Shown here in pieces: positions 5,366-7,732 of a stretch of 7,732 nucleotides of DNA. This DNA comes from Thermoplasmata archaeon. Lineage in GTDB: Archaea > Thermoplasmatota > E2 > DHVEG-1. Location of the stretch: contig DAOWFO010000047.1 of NCBI GenBank assembly GCA_030637965.1, positions 1 to 7,732 on the forward strand, read 5' to 3'. The stretch's first letter is position 1, and each line of letters starts with the position of its first letter. A program made the translations under genes and the position numbers. The notes under the pieces were generated by a model. That model worked only from the letters and a program-made list of their open reading frames with translations. It searched no databases and was not told where the DNA came from.

Positions 5366-7549
5366 ATGAAATTTATATTTAAAGGAGTAGTACAAGGAGT
5401 AGGATTTAGACCAACAATTTATAGAATTGCAAAAAAGCTAGGTATAAAAGGATATGTTTTAAATAAAGGTTCTGAAGTAGAGGTAGTTGTTGATAGAGAT
5501 TTTGATGAATTTATTATACAAGTAAAGAAACAACTGCCCTCAATAGCAAAGATAACAGATATCATTACAAAGGATGATAAGAGAATTTTTAATGATTTTA
5601 AAATTCTTTTTAGCAAAGAGGGAGAACGACAATCTCTTATTCCAATCGATGTGGGAATTTGTGACGATTGCAGTTCCGAACTTCTTGATCATAGTAATAG
5701 ACGGTATCATTTCCCCTTTACAAACTGTACTATATGTGGGGCACGGTTCAGTCTTATTAAAGAGGTACCCTATGATAGAGAGCGAACCTCAATGGATAAA
5801 TTCCCATTATGCAAAACATGTATGAAAGAATATACGGACCCATTAAACCGCCGTTATCATGCACAGACGATATCGTGTAAAGATTGTGGCCCCTCTTATA
5901 CTCTGTATGATAAAAATCAGAAAATCTTAGAGAGGAATAGTGTTATAAAACGTTTTGCAGAATTCATTGATTCTGGTAAGATAGGGGTTATAAAATCCTG
6001 GGGAGGAATGCACTTATGTTGCAGAATTGATGAAACAGCGAAATTCAGAAAATGGTATGGAAGGCCACAGAAAGCATTTGCAGCTATGGTACAAGACATT
6101 AAAACTGCAGAACAGTATGGGAAAATTAATGAGAACGAAAAAAAATTATTACTATCACAAAACAAACCGATTGTTCTAGTAAAGAAGAAAAAGGCAGAAC
6201 AAGTTTCTCCCGGTTTAAACACTATCGGTCTCTGTCTTCCATATACTGGTTTACATCATCTTCTTTTCTCTTTTTTAGAATCTAATGCCTTGATAATGAC
6301 TTCTGCTAACATTCCTGGAGAACCTATGATGATCGGAAATAATGAGGCCTTTAGTTTAAGTGCTGATGCATATCTCCTTCATAATAGAGATATACCGAAT
6401 AGGGTAGATGATTCGGTTGTAAGAACATGGAAAGGAAACAAATTCTTTTTACGTAAATCTCGGGGTTTTGTACCAGAGCCAATTGAAGTAAATCATGATA
6501 AATGTATTTTAAGTGTTGGTGCTGGAGAGAATATTTGCGGTGCAATTTCTTGCAATAAAAAAGTATATGTAACCCAATATATTGGCAATTCTAAGTATTA
6601 TCCAACTCTTGAATTTTTAAAGAAAAGTCTTTTACATCTAATGAAACTGGCTATGAAAGAGAAAAAAATCGATGCAGTCGCAATGGATTTACACCCCGGA
6701 TACAATTCAAGAGAAGTTGCCAAAAAGTTTGCAGAGGAGTTTTCAGCACAGTTATTTGAAGTACAACATCACTGGGCACATGCAATATCTCTTTTAGTTG
6801 ACAATGAAATTGACGAAAGTGTTGTCTTAACTCTTGATGGACTTGGTTATGGTAATGATGGCAAGTTCTGGGGAGGAGAAGTATTAGTTTCAAATTTCGA
6901 TACTTTTAAAAGAATTGGACATTTAGAATACATTTCTTTGTTGGGGGGTGATAAGGCTACATATGATCCTAGACGTCTCGTATATGCAATATTCAAAAAG
7001 TTTGATAAAGAAAAATATTTTACTGATAAAGAGGCACTTGTTCTAAGTAAAATGATGGATAAGGCACCACAATCAAGTAGTATTGGTAGGGTTTTAGATG
7101 CCTTATCTTGTTATCTTGATATCTGTAAGATGAGAACATATGATGGCGAACCTGCAATGAAGCTTGAGAAATACCTTGAAAATGGTAAACCAAAATATTC
7201 TTTCGATATAGAAGTAAAAAACGGGATTGTAGGTACCACTGATCTATTTAGACAGGTTGATGAAATTAAAAAACCTTTAACAGAAAAAATGAAAGCAGAT
7301 ATTTCTTATTCTATGGTTAAAATGATAGTCAATAGTCTTACAAATATTGCAATTGAACATGCAGGCAACAGTGGTATTAAATCCATTGGATTAACTGGAG
7401 GAGTATCATATAATATACCAATAATAGAGATGGTCGAAAAACAGGTTAAAAAGGCTGGATTATTACTTACATGTCATAATCGTGTTTCCAACGGAGATGG
7501 CGGTATATCGATTGGACAGAATGCTATTGTTGGACATATGTGTAGCTAA
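5366..7549 (+). CDS. hypF: Hydrogenase maturation carbamoyltransferase HypF
   Basis: HypF hydrolyses carbamoyl phosphate, adenylates the carbamate with ATP and transfers the carbamoyl group to the C-terminal Cys of HypE. The 727 residues have the full domain order. Residues 1 to about 85 are an acylphosphatase-like domain with VQGVGFRP (9-16; catalytic Arg15 and probable Asn33). Next are two zinc fingers with CxxC pairs at 99/102, 121/124, 149/152 and 171/174. A YrdC-like domain at about 190-375 has MTSANIPGEP (311-320). A Kae1-like domain at about 380-727 has SVGAGEN (383-389), the metal motif HHWAH (468-472), DGLGYGNDGKFWGGE (491-505), TGGVSYN (677-683) and NGDGGISIGQ (709-718). No key element is missing and the length is near normal. 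An in-frame TAA two codons upstream fixes the start, although only a weak GGTAAT precedes it. The gene lies 13 bases after the ferredoxin stop and is probably co-transcribed with the hydrogenase. Arginines are 19 AGR to 11 CGN, unlike the structural genes. Confidence 0.97.
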   Translation: MKFIFKGVVQGVGFRPTIYRIAKKLGIKGYVLNKGSEVEVVVDRDFDEFIIQVKKQLPSIAKITDIITKDDKRIFNDFKILFSKEGERQSLIPIDVGICDDCSSELLDHSNRRYHFPFTNCTICGARFSLIKEVPYDRERTSMDKFPLCKTCMKEYTDPLNRRYHAQTISCKDCGPSYTLYDKNQKILERNSVIKRFAEFIDSGKIGVIKSWGGMHLCCRIDETAKFRKWYGRPQKAFAAMVQDIKTAEQYGKINENEKKLLLSQNKPIVLVKKKKAEQVSPGLNTIGLCLPYTGLHHLLFSFLESNALIMTSANIPGEPMMIGNNEAFSLSADAYLLHNRDIPNRVDDSVVRTWKGNKFFLRKSRGFVPEPIEVNHDKCILSVGAGENICGAISCNKKVYVTQYIGNSKYYPTLEFLKKSLLHLMKLAMKEKKIDAVAMDLHPGYNSREVAKKFAEEFSAQLFEVQHHWAHAISLLVDNEIDESVVLTLDGLGYGNDGKFWGGEVLVSNFDTFKRIGHLEYISLLGGDKATYDPRRLVYAIFKKFDKEKYFTDKEALVLSKMMDKAPQSSSIGRVLDALSCYLDICKMRTYDGEPAMKLEKYLENGKPKYSFDIEVKNGIVGTTDLFRQVDEIKKPLTEKMKADISYSMVKMIVNSLTNIAIEHAGNSGIKSIGLTGGVSYNIPIIEMVEKQVKKAGLLLTCHNRVSNGDGGISIGQNAIVGHMCS

Positions 7550-7591
7550 AAAACTATTATCTTATACAATCTAAATATAATAGAATCTAAG

Positions 7592-7620
7592 AAAAATGAG
7601 AAAAATATACTAAAATAAAA
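7592..7620 (-). terminator. T-rich terminator tract for the convergent minus-strand gene
   Basis: On the minus strand, just past the stop codon at 7625, the sequence runs through four T-tracts of 4 to 5 bases (TTTT, TTTT, TTTTT, TTTTT) within about 30 bases. Archaeal transcription commonly ends in such oligo-T stretches. The plus strand after hypF (7550-7624) has no T-run, so hypF transcripts may continue into this convergent gene. Confidence 0.35.
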
Positions 7621-7624
7621 GATC

Positions 7625-7732
7625 TTATAATGGATCGAACCAATCTTTGAATTCTTCTTTCTTACATGTAAATAGCGAAAATGGTCTCTTTTGTTGGGTT
7701 ATCTTCTTATTCTTTATATCGCCCTCTTGATA
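7625..7732 (-). CDS. 3' end of a convergent gene of unknown function (partial)
   Basis: Reading leftwards from the window edge, one minus-strand frame stays open for 35 codons to a TAA at 7625-7627. The other two minus-strand frames stop within eight codons. The peptide is hydrophilic, rich in K, E and Q, and ends FKDWFDPL. It has no recognisable domain or membrane segment. The start lies outside the window. The T-rich tract just past its stop supports a real gene end. It is convergent with hypF, with 75 bases between the two stop codons. I do not recognise the family; it could still be a chance open frame. Confidence 0.5.
   Translation of the reverse strand, partial: YQEGDIKNKKITQQKRPFSLFTCKKEEFKDWFDPL

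Noticed and set aside
7569..7590. AATCTAA repeated at both ends of the gap after hypF, as a possible recombination or binding site.
   Set aside because: It is a 7-base AT-rich direct repeat in a very AT-rich gap, readily expected by chance.

Overview
The window is AT-rich (about one third G+C by eye) and most likely comes from an anaerobic archaeon. The hydrogenase subunits read closest to archaeal Mbh/Ech-type enzymes, and the intergenic gaps hold TATA-like boxes instead of clear bacterial -35/-10 pairs. Genes are tightly packed and most have GGAGG-like ribosome binding sites. A secreted protease with thrombospondin-type-3-like calcium repeats would fit a Thermoplasmatota-type lineage. That placement is inference only; no rRNA or other marker gene is present.

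Layout, left to right on the + strand: (1) a secreted calcium-repeat metalloprotease (113-1546), unrelated in function to the rest; (2) hypE (1616-2671); (3) an 83-bp gap with a terminator-like hairpin, a TATA-like box and an 8-bp inverted repeat whose right arm covers the next ribosome binding site; (4) four overlapping or nearly touching genes (2755-5352) for the catalytic module of a group 4 [NiFe] hydrogenase: small subunit, NuoC-like 30-kDa subunit, large subunit and a 2x[4Fe-4S] ferredoxin subunit; (5) hypF (5366-7549), 13 bp further on; (6) a convergent minus-strand gene of which only the last 35 codons are visible (7625-7732).

How the genes work together: HypF makes a carbamoyl adenylate from carbamoyl phosphate and ATP and passes the carbamoyl group to the C-terminal Cys of HypE. 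HypE dehydrates it to the thiocyanate that supplies CN to the iron of the NiFe site. The site is finally placed in the large subunit encoded between these two genes. The ferredoxin and small subunits form the iron-sulfur wire between external ferredoxin and the NiFe site.

The most interesting point is an absence. The gene order matches echC-D-E-F, or mbhJ-K-L-N with mbhM skipped, but no NuoH-like anchor and no NuoL/Mrp-like ion-pumping subunit lies next to the module. The neighbours on both sides are other complete genes. Either the membrane arm is encoded elsewhere, or this is a group 4-type catalytic module working without one. Other points to check are the inverted repeat at the hydrogenase start, a HycE-like C-terminal tail on the large subunit, a protease active site lacking the expected third metzincin histidine, and an arginine-codon split between hydrogenase and flanking genes.
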